This document shows positions 25,178 through 31,604 of a stretch of DNA of 31,604 bases, piece by piece (the stretch's first letter is position 1; every line of letters begins with the position of its first letter). A program made the translations under genes and the position numbers. This DNA comes from UBA4416 sp044238845. Lineage in GTDB: Bacteria; Bacteroidota; Bacteroidia; B-17B0; Aurantibacillaceae. Location: positions 1 through 31,604 of the forward strand of contig JBIICN010000041.1 of assembly GCA_044238845.1 (NCBI GenBank). The letters are read 5' to 3'. Under the pieces are notes generated by a model that saw nothing but the letters and a program-made list of their open reading frames with translations, ran no database searches and was not told the origin of the DNA.

Positions 25178-26032
25178 ATGAATACTAAACTAATTGCTTT
25201 CATCATTTTAATGAGTGTTTTTATGTTTAATATCACTCATGCTAAAACTAAAGTTTCGCTTCAAAAAGCATTAGATAAAAAAATGATAACCGCAAAAGCC
25301 TTTTGCAAAGGTGGTTTGGAATTGGATTATTCAATTTCCAATTTATTAAAAGACTCAATCATGATATTTATCCCTGCGGGATGGCGTTTTAATTCAAATG
25401 CTAGTAATAAAGACTATCAAGATATTTTAGTGGCACACGAAGTAATTTTAGTGTTACGTCCAAAACAAACTAAAAAATTTGACATCAAAGGCTACTGCTG
25501 CGAAGCTACAAAAAGTGGTCCTCAAGCTGGTGTACCATATACTTTAGGAAAAATGGCTGATAGTAGTTTGGTTTTATTAGCTCGATATTTAAATTCACAC
25601 CCTATAGATTCAAATACAGAGCAATATAGTGTTTGGGCTATTAGTGATGGCAAGGAAACGGCTAATATTACAAGTAATAATGATTCGATTGCCGCTTTAT
25701 TAAGAACATTTGTTGCCACAGTAAAAGGAGAGCCATTGCCTTGGTACACGTTGCTAAAAAGAGCAAGGGTTACAACAGCAGGCGATGTATCCGACCAACC
25801 AATCAGATTTAAAGCTAGTATCAATTATCAAGTATCAGAAACTTGTTATTCTTACTGTTATATCCTTGATTCTAAAGGGCAAAAGGTTTCTGAAATATTT
25901 GGAAAATGGTTATTAAAGGAGAATTCAGATTATAACGCTAGTTTTAATGTGGCAGGTTTGAAAAAAGGCGAGTATAAATTAGTTTTAGAAGGTAAAAACA
26001 CCCCTTTATTTGAAAAAACATTTAAAATTTAA
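25178..26032 (+). CDS. Secreted protein of unknown function
   Basis: A 284-aa protein with a signal peptide at 1-22 (MNTKLIAFIILMS...ITHA). The first domain (about 35-110) contains LELDYSISNLLKDSIMIFIPAGWRF and LRPKQTKKFDIKGYCCEA, with an adjacent Cys pair. A helical middle (NDSIAALLRTFVATVKG, WYTLLKRARV) is followed by a C-terminal beta region (SINYQVSETCYSYCYILDSKGQKVSEIFGKW, LKKGEYKLVLEGK) that looks like an Ig-like or carboxypeptidase-regulatory-like fold. A second Cys pair (CYSYC) may make a disulphide. I do not recognise a family. It probably resides in the periplasm or at the surface. Confidence 0.75.
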   Translation: MNTKLIAFIILMSVFMFNITHAKTKVSLQKALDKKMITAKAFCKGGLELDYSISNLLKDSIMIFIPAGWRFNSNASNKDYQDILVAHEVILVLRPKQTKKFDIKGYCCEATKSGPQAGVPYTLGKMADSSLVLLARYLNSHPIDSNTEQYSVWAISDGKETANITSNNDSIAALLRTFVATVKGEPLPWYTLLKRARVTTAGDVSDQPIRFKASINYQVSETCYSYCYILDSKGQKVSEIFGKWLLKENSDYNASFNVAGLKKGEYKLVLEGKNTPLFEKTFKI

Positions 26033-26122
26033 TGCTTAAAACATTGTTTGTCAATGTATTATATTAAGATTAAGAAATGTGAGTTTTTTAAAGTAAACGT
26101 TAGTATAATTCAATTAATTTTT

Positions 26123-26130
26123 TACTTTTG
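26123..26130 (+). promoter_or_regulatory. -7 promoter element (TACTTTTG) before the DUF2795 gene
   Basis: A match to TAnnTTTG 22 nt before ATG 26153, with the expected start near 26137. It supports the short start rather than the longer frame reaching back to 26048. Confidence 0.5.
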
Positions 26131-26152
26131 CAGGAAAATAAAGTATAACATT

Positions 26153-26374
26153 ATGTATTGGACATTAGAATTAGCATCGTGGTTAGAAGATGCGCCTTGG
26201 CCGGCAACTAAGGATGAGTTAATTGATTTTGCGATCAGATCTGGTGCGCCAATGGAAGTAATTGAAAATTTACAAGAAATGGAAGACGAAGGCGAAGCCT
26301 ATGAAACCATTGAAGAAATTTGGCCCGATTACCCAACTAAAGATGATTTCTTTTTTAACGAGGATGAATATTAA
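26153..26374 (+). CDS. DUF2795-like small protein
   Basis: A 73-aa acidic protein from ATG 26153 (MYWTLELASWLEDAPWPATK). The segment DAPWPATKDELIDFAIRSGA followed by PMEVIENLQEM resembles DUF2795, small helical proteins found across bacteria whose function is unclear. The C-terminus is very acidic (EEIWPDYPTKDDFFFNEDEY). A frame extends upstream to 26048, but its extra residues come from the promoter region. It has its own promoter and terminator, so it is a single-gene unit. Confidence 0.82.
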   Translation: MYWTLELASWLEDAPWPATKDELIDFAIRSGAPMEVIENLQEMEDEGEAYETIEEIWPDYPTKDDFFFNEDEY

Positions 26375-26378
26375 AAAC

Positions 26379-26408
26379 AAAAAAGGTTCGCATGGCGAAC
26401 CTTTTTTT
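26379..26408 (+). terminator. Terminator of the DUF2795 gene
   Basis: AAAAAAGGTTCGC, loop ATG, GCGAACCTTTTTTT: a perfect GC-rich stem with a T run directly after the stop codon. Confidence 0.9.
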
Positions 26409-26432
26409 ATGTGCCAAAAAAATAGGAACACG

Positions 26433-26464
26433 GATGAAACTGATGAAACTGATTTACATTGATT
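26433..26464 (+). repeat. Short tandem motif GATGAAACT x2 plus GATTTACATTGATT
   Basis: Two identical 9-nt copies (26433 and 26442) run into degenerate copies. The preceding AACACG makes it look like the AACACGGAT-type degenerate intergenic repeats I recall in Bacteroidota. No coding role is seen. Confidence 0.45.
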
Positions 26465-26541
26465 TTTATTTTTTTAATTTGTGTTTATCTGCTAAATCTG
26501 TTCTATAACCGTTGCAATTAAAGCCACAAATTATATTAAAT

Positions 26542-26576
26542 AAAAAAGCTGCTACTTTTTAAGTAACAGCTTTTTT
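26542..26576 (-). terminator. Terminator of the Spy/CpxP-like gene
   Basis: AAAAAAGCTGCTACTT (26542-26557) pairs with AAGTAACAGCTTTTTT (26561-26576) with one G-T. It follows the minus-strand stop at 26595 and could also act on the + strand. Confidence 0.8.
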
Positions 26577-26594
26577 TTGATGATTTTGAATTTA

Positions 26595-27026
26595 TTAATC
26601 TTGATCTAAAGCATTTGGTTTGCCAGCAGCTTTTTTCTCTTTGTGTTTAGCTTTTAATTTTTCTAATTGCTCAGGCGTTAAGATGGCTTTTACACCTTGG
26701 CGGTATTCTTTTCTAACTGCTTCAATTTCATTTTTTGCAGTTTCTTTGTTTTCTTTTTGTCCTTTGTATTTCGCTCTAATAGCGTCCACATTAGTAGCAC
26801 GAGTTGTAGCTAATACTAAAACTTTTGCTTTTTGTTCTTCGGTTAAAGTTACTTCTGCATTTAATGCCTCAACACTTTTTTGTGCGCGTTGTTCAACAGT
26901 TTGTTTTTCTTTAATCTCTTTGTTAGTTACTGCTTTTGTATCAACAGGTTTTTTTGCAGTTTCTTGAGCAGTTACTAATGTTGATGTTACTAACAGGAAC
27001 ATAGCCAATACCATTACTTTTTTCAT
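26595..27026 (-). CDS. Periplasmic Spy/CpxP-like helical protein
   Basis: A 143-aa protein with a signal peptide at 1-20 (MKKVMVLAMFLLVTSTLVTA) and a highly charged, all-helical mature part. Two LTxEQ-type motifs (VTLTEEQKAKVL and AILTPEQLEKLK) are arranged as in Spy/CpxP proteins, which are periplasmic chaperones or stress sensors. The similarity is by pattern only, and the length and charge fit. The region upstream (27027-27139) has a 7-bp inverted repeat (AAACTGG/CCAGTTT) of unknown use. Confidence 0.65.
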   Translation of the reverse strand: MKKVMVLAMFLLVTSTLVTAQETAKKPVDTKAVTNKEIKEKQTVEQRAQKSVEALNAEVTLTEEQKAKVLVLATTRATNVDAIRAKYKGQKENKETAKNEIEAVRKEYRQGVKAILTPEQLEKLKAKHKEKKAAGKPNALDQD

Positions 27027-27139
27027 ATGATTTGTTTTTTATGTTTGCTTATTGGCAAACTGGTTTTTAAATTATCTGGTATTTGACTTTCAAACTCTTT
27101 GCCAGTTTAATAGTAGTATGTTAAAATAACAAAAAATTA

Positions 27140-27406
27140 CTATTTAGTTTTATGAGCAGTGTTTTTGTCTTTTGGTTTATCTGCTATTTTTTTTGGCTGC
27201 TCAATTTTACATATTTTACAGGCTTCATAACCTTGTTTTTTTGCGTTCGCTAATTCAATGCCTTTTTTGCCAGTTTTAGCAACATCACAATTTTTTGCAT
27301 GATATTTTTTTCCAGTTTCAGTTATGTAAACAGTTTGTGCTTTTACTTTATTTAATAAGGTGCATAAAGTAAAAGTGAGTATGATGATTATTTTTTTTAG
27401 ACACAT
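27140..27406 (-). CDS. Small secreted protein with a CxxC metal-binding-like motif
   Basis: About 88 aa from ATG 27406 (MCLKKIIIILTFTLCTL...). An in-frame ATG at 27424 is possible. A longer TTG frame from 27439 reads through the terminator hairpin of the upstream gene and is rejected. The signal peptide ends near LLNKVKAQ. The mature core VYITETGKKYHAKNCDVAK, then IELANAKKQGYEACKIC, has one Cys after a His and a closing CxxC, the pattern of a small zinc-binding module often fused to nucleases or hydrolases. Here it stands alone with a Lys-rich tail. Its function is unknown. Confidence 0.65.
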   Translation of the reverse strand: MCLKKIIIILTFTLCTLLNKVKAQTVYITETGKKYHAKNCDVAKTGKKGIELANAKKQGYEACKICKIEQPKKIADKPKDKNTAHKTK

Positions 27407-27428
27407 ATTTTTTCTTACAAACATAAAA

Positions 27429-27455
27429 AAACCGTTCAATATTATTGAACGGTTT
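27429..27455 (-). terminator. Terminator of the lipoprotein gene at 27476
   Basis: A perfect 12-bp stem, AAACCGTTCAAT and ATTGAACGGTTT with a 3-nt loop, then a T run on the minus strand. It begins 21 nt after the lipoprotein stop. Confidence 0.88.
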
Positions 27456-27475
27456 AAAAAACATTAATTCATTAT

Positions 27476-28507
27476 TTAATATTGTACTTTTGGTATCATA
27501 CCTCTAACTCCCATATCAACTGGTTGTTCGCCAATTTCTGGTTGATAATATCCATCATATGGTGCTACTTCTGTCCATTCAAAACTTTTATTTGTAGATA
27601 GCGAAACAGTTACAACGATATCTTGTGTTTCGTTACCAGTAATAGTTAGTACTTGATTGGCATTTGACATATTGGTAAATTGAGCAGTCACTACACAACT
27701 TCCTGCAGGAATAGGAGAGTTAGCAAAATTTGGATTCACAACCGTTGTTGCTCCAGATGGAGCCTGCCCATCCACTTTCCAATAACCATAACCATTTATA
27801 AAGGTTTCAAAACCCCAATATCCTTGAGGATGATTTACATAAGGACCTCCAACCGATGGTTGATTAGAAGGGACATAGTCTTGATCTTTGATTTTATATT
27901 TAGTTACATAGGTTTTGTATCCAACAAAAGAGGCAATAGTTCCAATTCCAATATTTGAAGGGTGAATTGGGGTAGAAAGTGCATTTGCTTTATAAGGAAT
28001 ATCATAATTTTGGTAGGATAAAGATAAACGTAGCCATTTATAAGTGCCAGCAGAAACTTGACTTAATGGAATTGAGAAAAAAGTAACATTTTCTCTCACA
28101 ACGGTTGATTTACTGAATTGAATAGCTGTAGTTCCACCAGCAACGGTTTCAGGAGCGTGGTACAAAATGCTTCCAGCGCCAAGTGCAGTTAAATCACCAG
28201 GAGCTAATTCAATATAATGCGCAGCCATTTGGTTAAACTTTGGAGAATAAGCTCCGTGCCCTGCTGGTAAAGTATTTAAAGGATTACCAAAAGCATCTAA
28301 TCGAGCTTGAGTAGAATCAAACTTAAATTTAAAAATTAATCTAGGTCCAGTTCCAGTAGCTGTCCAAACCGTATCAGGGTAAACATTTTCTGGAGTACCA
28401 GTGGTGGTTGGAGTAGGATCTGGAGTAACCTCATCTTCTGTTTTCTTTTTGCAGGAAATCATGATTCCGCACACAAGCATTAAAGCAATTATTTTTTTCA
28501 TTATCAT
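27476..28507 (-). CDS. Uncharacterised lipoprotein
   Basis: A 343-aa protein starting MIMKKIIALMLVCGIMISCKKK; ATG 28501 is an equally good start. The lipobox is GIMISC, followed by an acidic Pro/Thr linker (EVTPDPTPTTTGTPE). The mature part is beta-rich with many aromatic and Gly/Pro residues (WTATGTGPRLIFKFKFD, TYKWLRLSLSYQNYDIPY, HPQGYWGFETFINGYGYWKV), as in surface beta-sandwich proteins of Bacteroidota. No known domain is recognised. It stands alone with its own terminator. Confidence 0.75.
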   Translation of the reverse strand: MIMKKIIALMLVCGIMISCKKKTEDEVTPDPTPTTTGTPENVYPDTVWTATGTGPRLIFKFKFDSTQARLDAFGNPLNTLPAGHGAYSPKFNQMAAHYIELAPGDLTALGAGSILYHAPETVAGGTTAIQFSKSTVVRENVTFFSIPLSQVSAGTYKWLRLSLSYQNYDIPYKANALSTPIHPSNIGIGTIASFVGYKTYVTKYKIKDQDYVPSNQPSVGGPYVNHPQGYWGFETFINGYGYWKVDGQAPSGATTVVNPNFANSPIPAGSCVVTAQFTNMSNANQVLTITGNETQDIVVTVSLSTNKSFEWTEVAPYDGYYQPEIGEQPVDMGVRGMIPKVQY

Positions 28508-28567
28508 TTTTTTGTTTAACGAAGATATAAAAAATAGATAATAAAATACTTGATACGTTAAACAAAA

Positions 28568-28591
28568 TAAGCCCTTGTTTCCAAGGGCTTA
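28568..28591 (-). terminator. Terminator of ftsH
   Basis: TAAGCCCTTG, loop TTTC, CAAGGGCTTA: a perfect 10-bp stem 28 nt after the ftsH stop, followed on the minus strand by a moderately T-rich stretch. Confidence 0.75.
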
Positions 28592-28618
28592 TCAGATATT
28601 GTAGTAGTTTGATATTAA

Positions 28619-30766
28619 TTAGGCAATAGGAGCATCATTATTAGGAAGTTGGTTTTGAGCTGCTTCTAATTTCTCTTTTTCTTCTTTTTCCTCAGCGATA
28701 TCTTTTGCAAAAGGACGTTTGCCAAATATTGCTTCTAAATCTTCTTTAAAAATAACTTCTTGTTCTAATAATTTCTCGGCTAATTGAGTTAATTTTTCTT
28801 TGTTAGCTAATAAAATTGTTTTTGTTCTTGCGTAAGCAATATCAATCATTTTCTTAACTTCTTCGTCAATGATTTTAGCTGTGTTTTCGCTATATGGTTT
28901 GTTAAAACTGTATTCGCTTTGCCCTGAACTATCGTAATAACTTACGTTTCCAATTTTATCATTCAATCCATAATACACAATACTTGCATAAGCTTGACGG
29001 GTGATTTTTTCTAAATCACTTAATGCGCCAGTCGAAATTTTTCCGAAGATAATTTCTTCAGCAGCACGTCCACCTAAAGTAGCGCACATTTCATCTACAA
29101 TTTGTTCGGTAGTTGTAATTTGTCTTTCTTCTGGTAAATACCAAGCCGCACCTAATGAACGACCACGAGGAACAATGGTTACTTTAATTAATGGTGATGC
29201 ATATTCGCACATCCAACTTACAGTAGCATGTCCAGCTTCATGAAACGCAATCACACGTTTTTCTGAAGGAGTAATGATTTTATTTTTCTTTTCTAAACCT
29301 GCAATAATTCTATCTACTGCATCTAAAAAATCTTGTTTAGTTACTTGTTTTTTATTGGCACGAGCAGCAATTAAAGCCGCTTCGTTACAAATATTGGCAA
29401 TATCGGCACCACTAAATCCTGGAGTTTGTTTAGCTAAAAACTCCACATCAACTGTTGCGTCAATTTTAATTTTCTTTAAATGTACTTTAAATATTTCCTG
29501 ACGCTCAACTACATCTGGCATATCAACATAAATCTGTCTATCAAAACGACCAGCGCGCATTAAGGCTCTATCTAAAATATCAGCACGGTTGGTAGCAGCT
29601 AAAATAATAACGCCGCTATTAGTTCCAAAACCATCCATCTCAGTTAACAATTGGTTTAAGGTATTTTCACGTTCGTCGTTTCCACCAGCAGCTGCATTTT
29701 TGCCACGAGCTCTACCAATAGCATCAATCTCATCAATAAAAATGATACATGGCGATTTTTCTTTAGCTTGTTTAAATAAATCACGCACACGAGATGCTCC
29801 AACACCCACAAACATTTCAACAAAATCAGACCCTGATAATGAGAAGAAAGGCACTTTTGCTTCGCCAGCAACCGCTTTAGCTAATAAGGTTTTACCAGTA
29901 CCTGGAGGTCCAACTAGTAAGGCTCCTTTTGGAATTTTTGCTCCTAAGTCGGTGTATTTTTTAGGGTTTTTAAGGAAATCAACAATTTCCATGATTTCCA
30001 CTTTTGCCCCATCTAAACCAGCAACATCATTAAAAGTAACGTTTACGTTTGAATCTTTATCAAATAAAACAGCTTTTGATTTACCAATATTAAATATTTG
30101 ACCAGCGCCGCCGCTTCCACCGCCGCCCATTCTGCGCATCATCACAATCCACAAAACAACCATAATGGCAATTGGTAACATCCATCCTAAGTGATCGCTC
30201 CATTCGGTTCTATCTTGACGAGATGGAGAAACACGCAGCTGGCTTGGCAAATTAGCATTAGTTTGTACCAAACGCACTTGCTCTAAAAAATCTTTCACAT
30301 CCGGAACAGAGACTTTAAAGTGAGGTCCATGTGCCGTTTTTGGATCAGGAAAAAATGGGACTAATTTTCCTTTTTTATCAATTGCTGAGTATCGACTTAA
30401 TTTTAAGCTATCTTGATTAATGGTAATTTCGGCAATTCTTTCATTAACAATCACAATTTCTCTCACATCACCTTTCGCCAACATATTTTGTTCAAACTGT
30501 GTTTGATCAATTTCGTATGTCCTTCCTTCAAAATCTTGGCCAAAAAACACAAAACCCAAAAGACCCACTATGACTAAACCATAAATCCAGTAAAAGCTAT
30601 TACCGCCATTACCACCACTATTGTTGGAACCACCAAATGGGTTAGAAGATTTTTTTCCAAAACGATCTTTCATTTTTTCAAACTGCTTTTTACGCTCTTC
30701 TTCAGGTGTTTGAATAGGAGTGGGATCGCTGTTTTTGTTACTATTTTTTTCTTGTTCGTCGCTCAT
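28619..30766 (-). CDS. ftsH: ATP-dependent zinc metalloprotease FtsH
   Basis: A 715-aa inner-membrane AAA+ protease that degrades unstable membrane and regulatory proteins. Order: a polar N-terminus rich in Asn, Gly and Ser (1-56), membrane segment 1 (58-76), a periplasmic domain (77-190), membrane segment 2 (194-210), then the AAA module with Walker A GPPGTGKT (286-293), Walker B IIFIDEID (341-348) and the arginine-finger region (about 391-410). The zinc site HEAGH is at 509-513. All key residues are intact. The ~55-residue polar N-terminal extension before the first membrane segment is longer than in E. coli FtsH. It is 38 nt downstream of rsfS. Confidence 0.98.
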   Translation of the reverse strand: MSDEQEKNSNKNSDPTPIQTPEEERKKQFEKMKDRFGKKSSNPFGGSNNSGGNGGNSFYWIYGLVIVGLLGFVFFGQDFEGRTYEIDQTQFEQNMLAKGDVREIVIVNERIAEITINQDSLKLSRYSAIDKKGKLVPFFPDPKTAHGPHFKVSVPDVKDFLEQVRLVQTNANLPSQLRVSPSRQDRTEWSDHLGWMLPIAIMVVLWIVMMRRMGGGGSGGAGQIFNIGKSKAVLFDKDSNVNVTFNDVAGLDGAKVEIMEIVDFLKNPKKYTDLGAKIPKGALLVGPPGTGKTLLAKAVAGEAKVPFFSLSGSDFVEMFVGVGASRVRDLFKQAKEKSPCIIFIDEIDAIGRARGKNAAAGGNDERENTLNQLLTEMDGFGTNSGVIILAATNRADILDRALMRAGRFDRQIYVDMPDVVERQEIFKVHLKKIKIDATVDVEFLAKQTPGFSGADIANICNEAALIAARANKKQVTKQDFLDAVDRIIAGLEKKNKIITPSEKRVIAFHEAGHATVSWMCEYASPLIKVTIVPRGRSLGAAWYLPEERQITTTEQIVDEMCATLGGRAAEEIIFGKISTGALSDLEKITRQAYASIVYYGLNDKIGNVSYYDSSGQSEYSFNKPYSENTAKIIDEEVKKMIDIAYARTKTILLANKEKLTQLAEKLLEQEVIFKEDLEAIFGKRPFAKDIAEEKEEKEKLEAAQNQLPNNDAPIA

Positions 30767-30804
30767 AATTAAATTATATAACGTATAGTTTTAATTTTTG
30801 TTTT

Positions 30805-31365
30805 TTAATCGGCAATAGTTGTTATTTCTCCATCAGCCCAAAGACCTTCAATATTGTAAAATTCGCGAGTTTCACGCATAAAAACGTGTGCTACGATGTT
30901 TACATAGTCAACCAAAATCCACTCGGCATTTTGATGACCTTCGCTATGGTAAGGTTTTTCGCCTGTTTTTTTAATAACAGATTCTTCTAAAGTATCAGCA
31001 ATGGCGTTAACGTGTGTTGTACTGTCTGCATCACAAATTACAAAGTAATCTGCCACACGATGTTCTAAGCCAATTAAGTTTATAATGGTAATGTTTTTTG
31101 CTTTTTTCTCTTGCATGCCTTCAACAATAGCATCTAATAAGCTAGTTGTTTGGGCTTTGCTTGCTGTTTTTTTAGGACGTTTTGCGCCACTCGAAACTTT
31201 CTTTTTGTTTTCGGTATTAGCAATGCGATTAGCTTCTTTTTGTAACTCTTCTTTTTCAGTTAAAGGTTTTTTAACCACCTTTTTTGCTGCTGCCTTTTTA
31301 GGCGCAGATTTTTTTGTTGGAGTTGCTTTTTTAGTCGCTGTTTTTTTTGCTGGTAATTTTGCCAT
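30805..31365 (-). CDS. rsfS: Ribosomal silencing factor RsfS with Lys/Ala-rich N-terminal extension
   Basis: A 186-aa protein. The C-terminal ~110 residues are the RsfS/Iojap domain, which binds ribosomal protein L14 and blocks subunit joining in starvation: ADYFVICDADSTTHVNAIAD, YHSEGHQNAEWILVDYVNIV and HVFMRETREFYNIEGLW. The first ~75 residues (AKLPAKKTATKKATPTKK and similar) form a basic, histone-H1-like tail not present in E. coli RsfS, likely unstructured and nucleic-acid binding. It precedes ftsH in one operon and is divergent from birA. Confidence 0.93.
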   Translation of the reverse strand: MAKLPAKKTATKKATPTKKSAPKKAAAKKVVKKPLTEKEELQKEANRIANTENKKKVSSGAKRPKKTASKAQTTSLLDAIVEGMQEKKAKNITIINLIGLEHRVADYFVICDADSTTHVNAIADTLEESVIKKTGEKPYHSEGHQNAEWILVDYVNIVAHVFMRETREFYNIEGLWADGEITTIAD

Positions 31366-31396
31366 ATATTTTTGTTGCTAATGCTATTCCGTTTTT

Positions 31397-31404
31397 TACT
31401 TTTG
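31397..31404 (+). promoter_or_regulatory. -7 promoter element of birA (TACTTTTG)
   Basis: A TAnnTTTG match 38 nt before the birA ATG; the transcript would start near 31411. Confidence 0.5.
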
Positions 31405-31420
31405 TTTTTGCTATAAGCAA

Positions 31421-31428
31421 CAAATTTA
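31421..31428 (-). promoter_or_regulatory. -7 promoter element of rsfS-ftsH (TAAATTTG)
   Basis: A TAnnTTTG match on the minus strand about 55 nt before the rsfS ATG. It lies back-to-back with the birA element, so the two transcripts would overlap at their starts. Confidence 0.5.
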
Positions 31429-31442
31429 ACCTTTTTGCCTAA

Positions 31443-31604
31443 ATGGAAACATTGTTTATTGGAAAGAACTCGCTTTTTTTACACGAGGTAGAAAGTACCA
31501 ATACTTATGCCATGAACTTGTTAAGGAATGTTAACCCTATTGAAGGCACTATTGTTTTTACTGACAATCAAACCCATGGTAAAGGACAGAGAGGGGCTCT
31601 ATGG
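31443..31604 (+). CDS. birA: Biotin--[acetyl-CoA-carboxylase] ligase, N-terminal fragment (3' end outside window)
   Basis: The first 54 codons from ATG 31443. The sequence LFLHEVESTNTYAMNLL and the biotin-binding motif THGKGQRGALW at the very end are the start of the catalytic domain of biotin protein ligase, which attaches biotin to carrier proteins. There is no N-terminal DNA-binding domain, so it should be a group I ligase without repressor function. It is divergent from rsfS. Confidence 0.9.
   Translation, partial: METLFIGKNSLFLHEVESTNTYAMNLLRNVNPIEGTIVFTDNQTHGKGQRGALW

Noticed and set aside
26048..26152. Extended N-terminus of the DUF2795-like protein
   Set aside because: It covers the TACTTTTG promoter element, and the family similarity begins only after ATG 26153.
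27407..27439. TTG start for the small CxxC protein
   Set aside because: The TTG lies inside the terminator stem of the neighbouring lipoprotein gene; internal ATGs precede a normal signal peptide.
29589..30101. 170-aa open frame antisense to ftsH
   Set aside because: It is a shadow of the conserved FtsH AAA module; no domain or promoter is seen.

Overview
The window is AT-rich DNA from a member of the Bacteroidota. Several signals agree on this. LpxC and FabZ are fused in one protein. One protein carries a C-terminal type IX secretion sorting domain. There is a SusC/BtuB-like TonB-dependent receptor locus. Starts lack clear Shine-Dalgarno sequences, and the Bacteroidota -7 promoter motif TAnnTTTG recurs ahead of genes. 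The genus cannot be named from the sequence alone.

Layout. (1) 1-7294 is an accessory region, probably the right-hand part of an integrated element. It begins with the tail of a peptidase/bacteriocin-type ABC exporter, its HlyD-type adaptor and a secreted DUF6624 protein. Next come a poorly understood cluster (a 54-aa ORF, a membrane protein with a C-terminal SH3-like domain, a GNAT-like protein), a gene-free stretch with an unusual helically phased YCAAT array, a small protein and a large serine recombinase. The recombinase frame has no stop of its own: it runs antisense through the terminator and body of a tRNA-Arg(TCT) gene, which marks the chromosome junction. (2) 7299-18294 is mostly core chromosome: tRNA-Arg, a glycosyltransferase fused to a degenerate phosphoglycosyltransferase-like half, then (minus strand) trmH, lpxD, lpxC-fabZ, lpxA and trpS. 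After these come a divergent rluB-type pseudouridine synthase with a repetitive basic N-terminus, an ArsC/Spx-like protein, a DUF1801 protein and a glycosyltransferase. (3) 18478-22800 is a complete vitamin B12 capture locus on the minus strand. It has a promoter, a cobalamin riboswitch, a BtuB-like receptor, a T9SS-exported DUF4465 protein and a BtuG-like beta-propeller lipoprotein. (4) 22868-31604 holds a tandem universal stress protein, a nucleoside-symporter-like MFS protein, several small or secreted proteins of unknown role, ftsH, rsfS and the start of birA.

How the genes fit together. The lpx genes supply the first acyl transfer, the deacetylation and the second acyl transfer of lipid A synthesis, with FabZ making acyl chains. 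The B12 locus forms a surface-to-periplasm capture system that should be shut off when cobalamin binds the leader. rsfS and ftsH form a likely housekeeping operon, with birA divergent. The most unusual signals are the phased YCAAT array upstream of the recombinase operon, the stop-less recombinase reading through tRNA-Arg towards a glycosyltransferase 12 nt beyond, and the uncharacterised cargo at 2835-4989.
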